The notes: generated by a model from the letters alone, not told the origin. Shown: positions 9,790 to 19,207, numbered from the stretch's first letter. The stretch: DNA of 45,048 bases from CAYRJA01 sp964424455 (GCA_964424455.1 CAYRJA010000010.1:1-45048); one strand, 5' to 3'. Numbers and translations: made by a program.

Positions 9790-10535
9790 TTTATTCCCGT
9801 GTATAGTGAAGCAATTCCAAATGTGAGCGGCTTGCATTGCGTTTGTTTGAATCCTGTCTGGTCAAGTAAGGTTTTAAAATTTTTTCCTTCAGGAAAAGCT
9901 TTCACCGATTGTGGCAGATAGGTATAAGCGGATTTATCTCCGGTAATCCACTTTCCCACTAAAGGACAAATTTTATGGAAATAAAAATGAAAAATATTTC
10001 TGAAGAAAATGTTTTTAGGTTGAGAAAATTCGAGAATAACCACCTTACCATTAGGTTTAAGTACACGGTACATTTCACTTAATCCTTTGAGGAGGTTTTC
10101 AAAGTTACGAACGCCGTAAGCAACGGTTACCGCATCAAAATTATTGTCTGTAAACTGAAGGTTCTCTGAATCGCCTTGTTGAAGTGTAATTAATGAAGAG
10201 AGATTTTTATCTTCTACCTTTTTCTTTCCAAACGAAAGCATTTCATTGGAAATATCAACACCGACAATCTTTTTTGGATGAAGTGACGACAATTCAATGG
10301 CAATATCCGCTGTACCGGTTGCTACATCAAGAATGGATTGAGGTGTTACAGCAACAAGTTGCTTTACTAATTTTTTTTTCCAGTTCTTATAAATACCAAA
10401 TGAAAGTATCGTATTCATTAAATCGTAGCGGGAAGCGATATGATTAAACATCATTGCTACCTGTTCCTTTTTACTGAGGTCAAGTTCCTGATAGGGTACT
10501 ACTTGTTTCATTATGGTTTCAGATTGCTCAATCAC
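9786..10535 (-). CDS. ubiE: Demethylmenaquinone/ubiquinone C-methyltransferase
   Basis: A 249-residue SAM-dependent methyltransferase of the UbiE/MenG family. The N-terminal VAMMFNHIASRYDLMN, the SAM-binding ILDVATGTADIAIEL, the AYGVRNF motif and LEFSQPKN are all present. In Bacteroidota, which use menaquinone, it should catalyse the last step of menaquinone synthesis, methylating demethylmenaquinone. A second candidate start is ATG 10511 (MKQVVPYQ). A promoter match at 10569-10600 leaves a leader of ~27 nt to 10535. It is coupled to porT by an ATGA overlap. Confidence 0.95.
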   Translation of the reverse strand: MIEQSETIMKQVVPYQELDLSKKEQVAMMFNHIASRYDLMNTILSFGIYKNWKKKLVKQLVAVTPQSILDVATGTADIAIELSSLHPKKIVGVDISNEMLSFGKKKVEDKNLSSLITLQQGDSENLQFTDNNFDAVTVAYGVRNFENLLKGLSEMYRVLKPNGKVVILEFSQPKNIFFRNIFHFYFHKICPLVGKWITGDKSAYTYLPQSVKAFPEGKNFKTLLDQTGFKQTQCKPLTFGIASLYTGIK

Positions 10536-10568
10536 AATCTGCCTTTTTATTTAGTTCTTGTACAGCCG

Positions 10569-10600
10569 CAAATTTAATTTTAATACAACTACTTTCGCAA
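10569..10600 (-). promoter_or_regulatory. Bacteroidota-type promoter for ubiE-porT
   Basis: Minus-strand TTG, 21 nt, TAAATTTG fits the phylum's -33/-7 consensus. The predicted transcription start is near 10562, shortly before the ubiE start. It lies in the short divergent region shared with engB. Confidence 0.55.
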
Positions 10601-10620
10601 CCGAAACAGTTCACCATAGA

Positions 10621-11220
10621 ATGATAATCAAGAGTGCAAAATACATAGCCAGTTTTACAGAGGCAGATAAATGTCCCCCTGCTGAAATTCCTGAGTTTGC
10701 TTTTATAGGCAGAAGTAATGTTGGCAAGTCATCACTGATTAACATGCTGGTGAATTCCAAGAGTCTGGTAAAGGTTTCTGAAACACCCGGAAAAACGCAG
10801 ACAATAAACTACTTCCTTATTAATGACTCGTTTCATTTTGTGGATTTGCCGGGATATGGTTTTGCAAGAGTGTCACAAAAGGAGCGTGAGAGCTGGCGGA
10901 AGATGATTGAAAGCTATCTTACAAAAAGGAGGCAACTCTTATGTGTGTTCATATTAATTGACTCACGTCATGAGCCGCAGAAGATAGATGTTAATTTTAT
11001 CAATCATCTGGGTGAATGGCAAGTGCCTTTTGTTATGGTATTTACTAAAACAGACAAAATAAGTCGCAGTGAATGTTTCCGTAATATGGGATTGATGAAA
11101 GAAGAATTAGAAAAAAACTGGGAATCGCTTCCATCATTATATCCTACTTCTTCTGTAACACGAACAGGCAGAGAAGAGATGCTGGAGCTTATAGAAAATC
11201 TATTAGAGCAGAATTCTTAA
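10621..11220 (+). CDS. engB: Ribosome biogenesis GTPase YsxC/EngB
   Basis: A 199-residue TRAFAC-class GTPase. Motifs in order are G1 GRSNVGKSS, G2 threonine in TPGKTQTINY, G3 DLPGYGFA, G4 TKTD and G5 TSS near the end. YihA/YsxC proteins are needed for late assembly of the 50S subunit. ATG at 10621 (MIIKSAKYIAS) gives the family's usual length; an in-frame upstream ATG at 10558 would add 21 residues lacking family similarity and overlap the divergent promoter. It converges on a thioredoxin-like gene with a 15-bp gap. Confidence 0.95.
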   Translation: MIIKSAKYIASFTEADKCPPAEIPEFAFIGRSNVGKSSLINMLVNSKSLVKVSETPGKTQTINYFLINDSFHFVDLPGYGFARVSQKERESWRKMIESYLTKRRQLLCVFILIDSRHEPQKIDVNFINHLGEWQVPFVMVFTKTDKISRSECFRNMGLMKEELEKNWESLPSLYPTSSVTRTGREEMLELIENLLEQNS

Positions 11221-11235
11221 TTCCGGGGGTAAAAA

Positions 11236-12417
11236 TTATTTCTCTTTTAATAACTCATCTAAAAAGTCCTGTGTGGATGAAAAGTCTTCATCTGATTTTT
11301 TCGCCAAGTCAATGCTGTGCTTCGCCATCTCAATAGCTTCCTGCTTCTTCCCAAGTTTATTCAGCAGATGGGCATAAGTGTCCGTATTGTAATATTTATC
11401 TTCCATCTTTACGGATTGTGCTATCCATTTTTCGGCATCCATTAACTTTACCCTGTCATCCACCTTCCTGAAATAAATCCAGCATACTTCGTTGAGTCCG
11501 TGCGCATCGTTCCAAAAATATTTAGGAACATACATTGAGGCGAGTGAAGTGTATTTGTCGTAGTTTCTATTTCGCATATAGTATTCCAGTTCTGCACTGG
11601 CTGCTGCTATCTGTATCTCTTTATTCTTGCTTTCATTCAGATAATTTACTGCTTTCTGTAACATAACTGAGTCATTGTGCTGTCCGGCATAATAAATACT
11701 CTCTAAAGTCAATTCATCCAGCACTTTTTTTACACTATCTTTACCATAGTTGTTGTAAAAGGGAACAGGTCCGCTGACAATAAAATTGTAGATATAGCTA
11801 TTGATGTTAGGCGTAAATTCCAGAATAAGCGACCAGTTGGTTTCATTAGTGAGATTTTCGCCTTCCTGTGTTTTAAAATATTCATCTATCACCGTTTGAT
11901 AACTCATATCATACGCTTGTTTCAGCTCACTTGCATAAGACAGTAAAATTTCAGGTGCTTTATTTCCTGCCTTGTATTGCTCTTCCAGATACAGCAGATT
12001 TCTAAATGGATTAATCGCATTCATGGCGATTGACAAGAACTGCTCCGGCTTCCATGCGCCAACAGCACGGTGATACTGTTTTCCATCCCCATCTACCCAT
12101 AGAAAAGTTGGATAGTTTTTGATAGCATATTTCTTTCTAAGATCAATTCCTTCTCCTTTCTCCATGTCTAATTTGTAAGAAACAAAATGAGTATTGAAGA
12201 AATTATAGATGGTGTCATTTGTAAAAACCTTTTCTGCCATCCATTTGCAGGGACCGCACCAGGTAGCGTAGCAATCTATAAACAAAAGCTGGTTTTGTTT
12301 TTTTGCCAGCGCCAGCGCTTCATCAAATTTCCCATGAAAGAAATTTATTCCTTCCGATGATTGAGAAAAAGCAAATTGGGTTTTTAACAGAAGAAAGAGA
12401 ATGAATATCTTTTTCAT
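11236..12417 (-). CDS. Secreted thioredoxin-fold protein with helical C-terminal region
   Basis: A 393-residue protein with a signal peptide (MKKIFILFLLLKTQFAFSQ), then a thioredoxin fold with the redox motif WCGPC (Cys54, Cys57). A long region rich in helices follows and ends in TPR-like pairs (DTYAHLLNKLGKKQEAIEMAK). It should be a periplasmic thiol-disulfide protein; its partner is unknown. The start at 12417 is preferred over 12435 because it gives a clean signal peptide. It lies 32 bp downstream of the T9SS beta-propeller gene on the same strand, probably co-transcribed. A longer paralogue is encoded at 16485. Confidence 0.85.
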   Translation of the reverse strand: MKKIFILFLLLKTQFAFSQSSEGINFFHGKFDEALALAKKQNQLLFIDCYATWCGPCKWMAEKVFTNDTIYNFFNTHFVSYKLDMEKGEGIDLRKKYAIKNYPTFLWVDGDGKQYHRAVGAWKPEQFLSIAMNAINPFRNLLYLEEQYKAGNKAPEILLSYASELKQAYDMSYQTVIDEYFKTQEGENLTNETNWSLILEFTPNINSYIYNFIVSGPVPFYNNYGKDSVKKVLDELTLESIYYAGQHNDSVMLQKAVNYLNESKNKEIQIAAASAELEYYMRNRNYDKYTSLASMYVPKYFWNDAHGLNEVCWIYFRKVDDRVKLMDAEKWIAQSVKMEDKYYNTDTYAHLLNKLGKKQEAIEMAKHSIDLAKKSDEDFSSTQDFLDELLKEK

Positions 12418-12449
12418 TGTTGAAAGTTTGAACACAAAGATTAGAAAAG

Positions 12450-14144
12450 TTACTGAATAATAAACTTCAGAACCGAAGATTGTCCGCCTGCCTTAATATT
12501 CATCAGATAAAAGCCGGGGGGTAAATCAGGACGGAATAAAATAGCTGTAACGCCTTTATTTAACTTTACTGATTTATATTGATAAATAGTTCTTCCGGAT
12601 AAATCCAGAATCGAAACTGCGGCATCCTCTGTAACAGTTGACTTAATCTTCAGAAAAGCAAATTCAGAAATTGGGTTTGGAAAAATTTCAGCGCTAAAAA
12701 TTTCTCGCTGTAAAGCGTTTGTATTTGTATAGAATGTACTATCTGAGAATTTCAGCAGCCAAACATCGCTTCCGCCATTTCCTTTTCTCCAATCATCGTG
12801 ATAAGAGATGGAATCAGTAAAGTAGCCCGTTGTGTAACAGTTGCCCCGATTGTCCACTGTAACACCGTTTGCTATATTCAGATTGTTGCCGAGTGTGTGC
12901 TCCAGCCATTTCATATTTCCGGAAGAGTCGTATTTAATCAAAACCATATCACCATACGGACAAGCAAACAGCGAATTAGGATATTCTATCCGGTTGCCCG
13001 GCTCTTCTAACCGTTCAACATAAAAATTAGAAAGTCCTGTTATGTAAGCGCTTCCGTGCTTGTCAACGACAAGGTCGCGGATGTAATCGGGTGCGTTTTT
13101 ATTGTAACCGGAGCGAACCCAATCCAATTGTCCGTCCGCAAAAAATCGGGCTACAAGAATATCTCCGTTACCGTTATCATTCAAACGGATTCCTGCTAAT
13201 GAGAGTGTGTCATTGAACCATGCTGTCAGGAAGAACTTACCATCAGGAAGCGCTGAGATGTTCCATGCATTATCAGAGCCGGGGCTTCCTGCACTATTAA
13301 CCCATAGAGGATTGCCTTCATTATCTAATTTTCCCCAGTACATATCTGATTGCCCTTTTGAGATAATTGTGTTGCCGGCAAACTTCATCGTGTCTTCAAA
13401 TGAACCGCAAATAAAAATACTTCCTTCATCATCGGTTGAAATTCCATTCAGGTCATCATTGCTATTTCCTCCATAGCTTTTCATCCATATTAATTTTCCA
13501 TCACTTTGATATTTCGCAATGAAGAAATCAAGAGAATTGTTTTTACTGGCAACAGAATCTTTTCCGAAAAAAACTTTCCCGCTAAAGATTCCGCCTGTCA
13601 GAATATTTCCTCCTTTGTCTTCACAAACTGAGTTGCCGTGTGTGTAATTATACTTGCTTCCGGCAGTTTGAACCCATATTGGCAAGCCATCTTCCGCATT
13701 AATCTTAGCAATAAACATATCCTGTGCTCCTGTTGGTTTCTTTTTCTGAGTAATGAAATTGCAGGAGTCACTGAAATAGCCGGTGAGCAACAATGAACCA
13801 TCTGAGGAAAGGGCAAGTTTCATCGGCTCATCATCATACTGACCTCCATAGGAAACTGCCCATTTCACTTCTCCTGCGCTATCTGATTTTAATAAAAAAA
13901 TATCGAATCCTCCTTCAGGAACAAGGTGGAAATTCCCGACCGTCATATCATCGCTGAAATAGCCGGTTACATATACATTTTCATGCTCATCACTTACTAC
14001 AGATATTCCCGCATCTGCACTGTATGATCCAAAAACCTTAAACCACTGAACTTCCTGTTGCGCATAAATCTTCTTTACCGGAAAAAAAACGAATAACTGT
14101 AACAGTACTGTTACACCAATGGAATAGATAGTTGCTCTTTTCAT
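12450..14144 (-). CDS. Beta-propeller (SBBP-like) secreted protein with T9SS type A domain
   Basis: A 564-residue secreted protein. A signal peptide (to about residue 28) is followed by repeated blades of the form GG...DDxxxxxxxxxxGSxxxTGYFSD (for example VYVTGYFSDD and LLLTGYFSD), the pattern of SBBP/beta-propeller repeats. It ends in a type A T9SS sorting domain: IFPNPISEFAFLK, then LSGRTIYQY, then PPGFYLMNI. It would be exported through the T9SS and attached to or released from the surface; its ligand is unknown. Two palindrome-type sites sit inside the signal-peptide coding region (14097 exact, 14108 with one mismatch). Confidence 0.85.
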   Translation of the reverse strand: MKRATIYSIGVTVLLQLFVFFPVKKIYAQQEVQWFKVFGSYSADAGISVVSDEHENVYVTGYFSDDMTVGNFHLVPEGGFDIFLLKSDSAGEVKWAVSYGGQYDDEPMKLALSSDGSLLLTGYFSDSCNFITQKKKPTGAQDMFIAKINAEDGLPIWVQTAGSKYNYTHGNSVCEDKGGNILTGGIFSGKVFFGKDSVASKNNSLDFFIAKYQSDGKLIWMKSYGGNSNDDLNGISTDDEGSIFICGSFEDTMKFAGNTIISKGQSDMYWGKLDNEGNPLWVNSAGSPGSDNAWNISALPDGKFFLTAWFNDTLSLAGIRLNDNGNGDILVARFFADGQLDWVRSGYNKNAPDYIRDLVVDKHGSAYITGLSNFYVERLEEPGNRIEYPNSLFACPYGDMVLIKYDSSGNMKWLEHTLGNNLNIANGVTVDNRGNCYTTGYFTDSISYHDDWRKGNGGSDVWLLKFSDSTFYTNTNALQREIFSAEIFPNPISEFAFLKIKSTVTEDAAVSILDLSGRTIYQYKSVKLNKGVTAILFRPDLPPGFYLMNIKAGGQSSVLKFIIQ

Positions 14145-14218
14145 TTTGCGTGGTAAAATTACTCTGTTAAATCAAAGGGGTAAAATGAAGAGTGCGCAGG
14201 TAATAAACAATCCGGTTT

Positions 14219-16249
14219 TTACTTTCCAAATTTCTCTTCTTTGACATTCTGTAGTGCATACATCTCATCTCTGAATTTTGCCGCCTGCATAAAGTCCATA
14301 TCTTTTGCTGCTTTCTCCATATTCTTTTTTGCTGAAGCAATTGCTTTCTCCAATTGTTTTTTATCCATATACGAAACAACCGGATCTGCTACCAAACTTG
14401 CTTCTTCAGATTCTACATACGCTGTTGCTTCTTTCGGCTTAATGGAAAGTACAGATGCTTGCCCGATAATCTGTTCTCTGGTTTTGGTAACTGTAACAGG
14501 CGTAATGTTGTGTTCTTCATTATACTTTAACTGTTTCTCCCGACGACGGTTGGTTTCATCAATCGTGCGCTGCATGGATCCTGTTACAGTATCGGCATAC
14601 ATAATCACTCTGCCGTTTACATTTCTTGCCGCACGCCCTGCAATTTGTGTGAGTGAGCGTGTGTTACGCAAAAATCCTTCTTTATCTGCATCTAAAACTG
14701 CTACCAAAGAAACTTCCGGTAAATCCAATCCTTCGCGCAACAGATTCACACCAATCAATACATCAAACACACCCAGTCGCAAATCGCGAAGAATCTCCAC
14801 TCTGTCCAATGTTTCAACTTCTGAATGAATATAGCGGCAACGAATATTGAGCCGCGCCATATATTTGGTAAGTTCTTCCGCCATTCGTTTGGTAAGTGTT
14901 GTAACCAAAACTCTTTCGCTGCGCTTCACTGTATTATCCACTTCCTCCAACAAATCATCAATCTGATTAATACTTGGACGAACCTCTATAACAGGATCAA
15001 GCAATCCGGTCGGGCGTACCACCTGTTCTACAAAAACTCCCTGTGTCTGTTCCAATTCATAATCTCCCGGAGTAGCGCTCACATATATTATCTGATTCGT
15101 AGTTGCTTCAAATTCATTAAAGTTAAGCGGACGGTTATCCATAGCCGATGGCAACCGGAATCCATATTCTACAAGATTTTGTTTTCGTGCGCGGTCTCCG
15201 CCATACATGCCTCTTATCTGCGGCAGTGTAACATGGCTTTCATCCACTACGAGCAAGAAATCTTTCGGAAAATAATCCAGCAGGCAAAATGGTCTTTCTC
15301 CCGGTTTGCGCCGGTCAAGGAAGCGGGAGTAATTTTCAATACCGCTGCAATAGCCCAACTCCTTCATCATTTCCAAATCGAAGATTACCCGTTCACGCAA
15401 TCGTTTAGCTTCAACCGGCTTTCCGATACTTTCAAAATAATCAGTCTGCTTTTTCATTTCATCCTGAATCTCGTACATGATTTGGTTGAACTGCTCGCGG
15501 GGCGCCAAATACATATTCGCAGGGAAGATGGCGGCATTCTCCATTCTGCCTATCTTCTTTCCGGTTTCAGGTTCCATCATTTCAATCTCTTCAATCATAT
15601 CACCGAAGAATGTGATGCGGTAGGAATAATCACTATAGGGAAGAAACACATCAACCGTATCCCCTTTTACTCTAAAGGTTCCTCGTTTAAAATCTGTTTC
15701 TGTTCGTGAATACAAACTCTCCACTAACTGATGTAAAAGCCGGTTGCGGCTCAACTGTTCTCCTTCGCTGATGCGGATAATACCGCGGTTATATTCCGTA
15801 GGATTGCCAATGCCATAGATGCAACTTACGGAAGCAACCACCAGAATATCCCTGCGTCCGCTCATCAGTGAAGAAGTGGTACGAAGCCGCAGTTTTTCTA
15901 CTTCTGCATTGATGCTTAAATCTTTTTCAATATATAAATCACTCGAAGGAATGTATGCTTCAGGTTGATAGTAATCATAATATGAAACGAAATACTCCAC
16001 AGCATTCTCAGGAAAAAACTGACGAAACTCTCCATACAACTGCGCCACTAATGTTTTGTTATGACTCAGAACAAGTGTGGGCTTCTGCACTTGCTCCACT
16101 ACATTGGCAATGGTAAAAGTTTTTCCCGAACCTGTAACACCCAAGAGAGTTTGCGCTCTTTCGCCTTCATTAATTCCTTTCACCAGTTGCTGAATAGCTT
16201 CGGGCTGGTCGCCGGTAGGTTTGTATGGAGAAATAAGTTTAAATGGCAC
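14219..16249 (-). CDS. uvrB: Excinuclease ABC subunit UvrB
   Basis: A 676-residue UvrB, full length for the family. Walker A is LLGVTGSGKTFT near residue 40. The DNA-gripping beta-hairpin region YYDYYQPEAYIPSSD follows, with VVDESHVTLPQ further on and helicase motif VI near QIAGRAARN. A C-terminal UVR domain (MDFMQAAKFRDEM) binds UvrC. UvrB is the damage-verifying helicase-like subunit of nucleotide excision repair. No uvrA or uvrC is visible here. Two exact CTGTWACAG sites (14491, 14581) lie in the gene only 90 bp apart. Confidence 0.97.
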   Translation of the reverse strand: MPFKLISPYKPTGDQPEAIQQLVKGINEGERAQTLLGVTGSGKTFTIANVVEQVQKPTLVLSHNKTLVAQLYGEFRQFFPENAVEYFVSYYDYYQPEAYIPSSDLYIEKDLSINAEVEKLRLRTTSSLMSGRRDILVVASVSCIYGIGNPTEYNRGIIRISEGEQLSRNRLLHQLVESLYSRTETDFKRGTFRVKGDTVDVFLPYSDYSYRITFFGDMIEEIEMMEPETGKKIGRMENAAIFPANMYLAPREQFNQIMYEIQDEMKKQTDYFESIGKPVEAKRLRERVIFDLEMMKELGYCSGIENYSRFLDRRKPGERPFCLLDYFPKDFLLVVDESHVTLPQIRGMYGGDRARKQNLVEYGFRLPSAMDNRPLNFNEFEATTNQIIYVSATPGDYELEQTQGVFVEQVVRPTGLLDPVIEVRPSINQIDDLLEEVDNTVKRSERVLVTTLTKRMAEELTKYMARLNIRCRYIHSEVETLDRVEILRDLRLGVFDVLIGVNLLREGLDLPEVSLVAVLDADKEGFLRNTRSLTQIAGRAARNVNGRVIMYADTVTGSMQRTIDETNRRREKQLKYNEEHNITPVTVTKTREQIIGQASVLSIKPKEATAYVESEEASLVADPVVSYMDKKQLEKAIASAKKNMEKAAKDMDFMQAAKFRDEMYALQNVKEEKFGK

Positions 16250-16484
16250 GATGGAAAATTATGAATGATAAATCAGATAGTATAAAAAGTTTTTACAGGG
16301 AATAGTTCAGATTACAATATAGTTAGTGTTATTATTTTCTTTTTCCTTCTTCTTTCTCTTGAACTATGGTCATTAGATTATCTTAGAGAGAACTGCCGTT
16401 TTATATATATCCACAATAAACACCGGCAATATATTAAAACATTCTTCCGTTTAACCCTTTATCCATTCACTAAAAACTATTCTT

Positions 16485-18095
16485 ATGAAAAAGCAATTCA
16501 TCCTTTCTATTCTCATCACGCTGTGTGCTCACACGCTTTACGCGCAGGTTAATTTTCAAGACCTCGACTGGAACGCTGCCCTGAAAAAAGCGGCAAAAGA
16601 AAAAAAGTACATTATGACCGACTGTTACACCGACTGGTGTTACTGGTGCAAGGTAATGGACAAGAAAACTTTTTCCGATACAGAAGTCGGCAAGTTCGCC
16701 AATGAGCATTTTGTTGCTATTAAGATAGATATGGAAAAAGACTTTGGCAGAGCGCTGGGAAAGAAATATCATGTTAACGGTTATCCCACTTATTTTTTCT
16801 TCACTTCTAAGGGAGAGTTGGTTTATACCATTAGCGGATTTCAACCGCCCGCTGATTTCCTTGCTTCGCTCAATAAAGCAATAACTCCTTCTGAACAAAC
16901 ACACCTGAAAGGATATTCCACTACTATTCAACTAACCTATCCTGATTTTTATGGGAGAGATACGCTTCCATCTGAAACAGAGCTAAATAGCTATCTTGAT
17001 AAACAAAAAAATCTTTTCGGTGAAGTAAACTGGGCGGTTATCAGCCGCTACTCCGGCATGTCAGAGAAATATTCACAGTTTCTTTTAGACAACAGGAAAA
17101 AGTATCGTGAACTGTTTGGTGATGAGGTGGTGAATGATATCCTGTACAGAAAATTTGAAAAACAGTTAGATTCCGCCATTATTAAAAAAGATGAAGCCCT
17201 GCTTCAGCATTATCTTGATAACAGAAACAAATATGAATTGAACAGAGAAACAGATGCAGAGCAAAACATCCGGATGTATTTTTATTCGGCTACTCACAAT
17301 TATAAAAAATTGATGTCTTCTATGCAGGAGTGGATAAAGTCAACCGGCAACGACACTGCTGAGATGCTGAATAATTATTGCTGGAGGTTTTACACCAGTT
17401 GCGATGACCCTCAGTTGGTTCACGATGCCGCTTTGATAATGGAGAAAGTTGCAAACACACATGGCTTTGCAGAAAAAGATACTTATGCTTCCCTGCTTTT
17501 TAAAGATAAGCAATATGAAAAAGCAGAGCAGGAGGCAATAAAAGCAATTGAAGCCGGAAAGAAGGAAGATTGGGATTATTCCCCCACTGAAAAATTGTTA
17601 GGGTATGCAAGAGTGATGATCGGGAAAGATATTGTTTATGGTAAAAGGTCGGATTGCGATTATGCTGTTATATTAAACAATTGGTTTTTTCCTGTTTGCC
17701 CTACAGTAGATACAATAAAAACCTACGATCTGGTTTTAGGTGACTATAAAGACACCGTGATATTCTATAATGGTATGCAATATGAATCATATTTAAACGA
17801 GCCGAGATTAAAGAATCTTCCAACCAATATTATTGGATTGTTTTCCATTAAAGGGGTTCGAATGATAGGGAGGCTTTCAGGAAAATTGGTAATCACCTAT
17901 GCGGATAATTCCACTCCTTATGAGGTCTATTTTGAAAATGGAACTTTGCCGACAGAAGAAACAGATCCGGAGATCGTTCAAAAAATAACTCATATCGGAA
18001 AAGGAGATGTAATGACATTCAAGAATCTTCATCTCAATGATGGCTCAACAGTATTGCCAACTGAAATAAAACTGAAATTGTGGACTCGGGAATAG
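16485..18095 (+). CDS. Secreted thioredoxin-fold protein with extra C-terminal domain
   Basis: A 536-residue protein with a signal peptide (MKKQFILSILITLCAHTLYA) and a thioredoxin fold whose active site is WCYWC (Cys52, Cys55), preceded by Cys47. The central helical region resembles the paralogue at 11236 (both end in DTYA...L...AE/AI repeats). Unlike that paralogue it has ~150 further residues from about 385, beta-rich in appearance, with no domain I recognise. The WCxWC active site is seen in thioredoxin-fold proteins of the DUF255/SoxW-like type. A periplasmic redox role is likely. The gene is divergent from uvrB across a 235-bp gap and convergent with yicC. Confidence 0.8.
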   Translation: MKKQFILSILITLCAHTLYAQVNFQDLDWNAALKKAAKEKKYIMTDCYTDWCYWCKVMDKKTFSDTEVGKFANEHFVAIKIDMEKDFGRALGKKYHVNGYPTYFFFTSKGELVYTISGFQPPADFLASLNKAITPSEQTHLKGYSTTIQLTYPDFYGRDTLPSETELNSYLDKQKNLFGEVNWAVISRYSGMSEKYSQFLLDNRKKYRELFGDEVVNDILYRKFEKQLDSAIIKKDEALLQHYLDNRNKYELNRETDAEQNIRMYFYSATHNYKKLMSSMQEWIKSTGNDTAEMLNNYCWRFYTSCDDPQLVHDAALIMEKVANTHGFAEKDTYASLLFKDKQYEKAEQEAIKAIEAGKKEDWDYSPTEKLLGYARVMIGKDIVYGKRSDCDYAVILNNWFFPVCPTVDTIKTYDLVLGDYKDTVIFYNGMQYESYLNEPRLKNLPTNIIGLFSIKGVRMIGRLSGKLVITYADNSTPYEVYFENGTLPTEETDPEIVQKITHIGKGDVMTFKNLHLNDGSTVLPTEIKLKLWTRE

Positions 18096-18171
18096 GGGCT
18101 TACTTCATAATAGTTCTCTGCCAAAAATGAAGTGCCGAAGAGAAAGTATGTAATGAAGATATGGAGATATT

Positions 18172-18212
18172 GGGAAGTTCTATTGAGCAGGGTAATCAGG
18201 ATAGAACTTCCC
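18172..18212. repeat. Perfect 12-bp inverted repeat between convergent genes
   Basis: GGGAAGTTCTAT at 18172-18183 and its exact reverse complement at 18201-18212 enclose a 17-nt loop. It lies between the stops of the thioredoxin-like gene (18095) and yicC (18250). A bidirectional transcription terminator is likely from its place, although neither arm is followed by a strong T-run. Confidence 0.7.
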
Positions 18213-18249
18213 GCCGCAGTGAAATTTTCCATCCGGTTCATACCGGCTG

Positions 18250-19122
18250 TTACAGTATATTCAGCAACTGTTCTTTAATTTTTTCCAACTCATCTTTCAT
18301 CAGTACCACTACTTTCTGAATTTCTGCGTGGCTGGCTTTAGAGCCGAGTGTATTTATCTCCCTGCCGATTTCCTGGCTGATAAATCCAAGTTTGCGTCCG
18401 TTGCTGTCGGGTTCTTTCATTGTCTTTAAAAAGAAATTGCAATGAGTTTTTAGTCGGACTTTTTCTTCTGTAAAATCCATTCGTTCGAGGTAATAAATCA
18501 ATTCCTGCTCGAACCGGTTTTTATCAATTTTTTCTTCTCCAATATTCTTCACTAAGTTTTGCTGGAGCCGTGATTTAACGGTTTCAATCCTTTCGTTTTC
18601 AAACGATTCTACTTTTTGCAGCAGTTCAAGAATAACAGCAATCATTTTTTCAAATTCTCTTTCGAGTGTTTTCCCTTCCTGTCTGCGGAAATCGTCGTGT
18701 TCATTCAAAGCGCAGTTTGTCGCTTCAAGCAGACATGTCCATTCCTCTTCAGTACTTTCATTCCTGCCGGCAGCAATTACATCGGGTAGTTTCAGCACAC
18801 TGACGAGCAGTTGTTCTTTCGGCTGCTTCAGCTCTTCAGCCAATGCGTTTAATTCATTAAAATAACCAATAGCTAATTCTCTGTTAATGGAGAAAACTTT
18901 TTGTGCGCCGCTGTACTCTATTGTAACAGTACAATCAACTTTTCCTCTCTGTAGTTTTTCAGATAACAGATTCCGCAATACCATTTCCTTTTCACGGAAA
19001 TTCTGTGGCAGCCGCAGGTTCACATCCATGAACTTGCTGTTCAGCGATCGTACTTCTGCCTTTATTGTAAAACCTTTCGTTGTCCGTTCTGCTTTCCCAT
19101 AGCCGGTCATTGATTTTATCAT
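18250..19122 (-). CDS. yicC: YicC/YloC-family endoribonuclease
   Basis: A 290-residue member of the YicC family: N-terminal MIKSMTGYGKAE, RSLNSKFMDVNLRLP, and a C-terminal DUF1732 region with EPDSNGRKLGFISQEIGREINTLGSKA. Family members are metal-dependent endoribonucleases; in E. coli YicC has been linked to small-RNA turnover. The stop codon is embedded in a CTGTWACAG palindrome: the gene ends ATA-CTG-TAA-CAG. The upstream gene in the same direction is not close, so it is probably transcribed alone. Confidence 0.93.
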   Translation of the reverse strand: MIKSMTGYGKAERTTKGFTIKAEVRSLNSKFMDVNLRLPQNFREKEMVLRNLLSEKLQRGKVDCTVTIEYSGAQKVFSINRELAIGYFNELNALAEELKQPKEQLLVSVLKLPDVIAAGRNESTEEEWTCLLEATNCALNEHDDFRRQEGKTLEREFEKMIAVILELLQKVESFENERIETVKSRLQQNLVKNIGEEKIDKNRFEQELIYYLERMDFTEEKVRLKTHCNFFLKTMKEPDSNGRKLGFISQEIGREINTLGSKASHAEIQKVVVLMKDELEKIKEQLLNIL

Positions 19123-19207
19123 AAAATATTTTTGGTAAAGATAGAATAGACTTACTGAACAAGTTGAGTTTGCTTGCTAATAAGAAATGGATGTCTAAAC
19201 TGTTTGA

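Noticed and set aside
9790..9837. Longer porT start inside ubiE
   Set aside because: The extra 16 residues are out-of-frame ubiE codons and spoil the signal peptide; ATG 9789 overlaps the ubiE stop neatly.
14825..15709. 294-codon open frame on the plus strand opposite uvrB
   Set aside because: It is antisense to the conserved centre of uvrB and its translation shows no domain or signal; a shadow frame.
16405..16420. Single DnaA-box-like ATATCCACA between uvrB and the thioredoxin-like gene
   Set aside because: It has one mismatch and no further boxes nearby, so it is not evidence for an origin.
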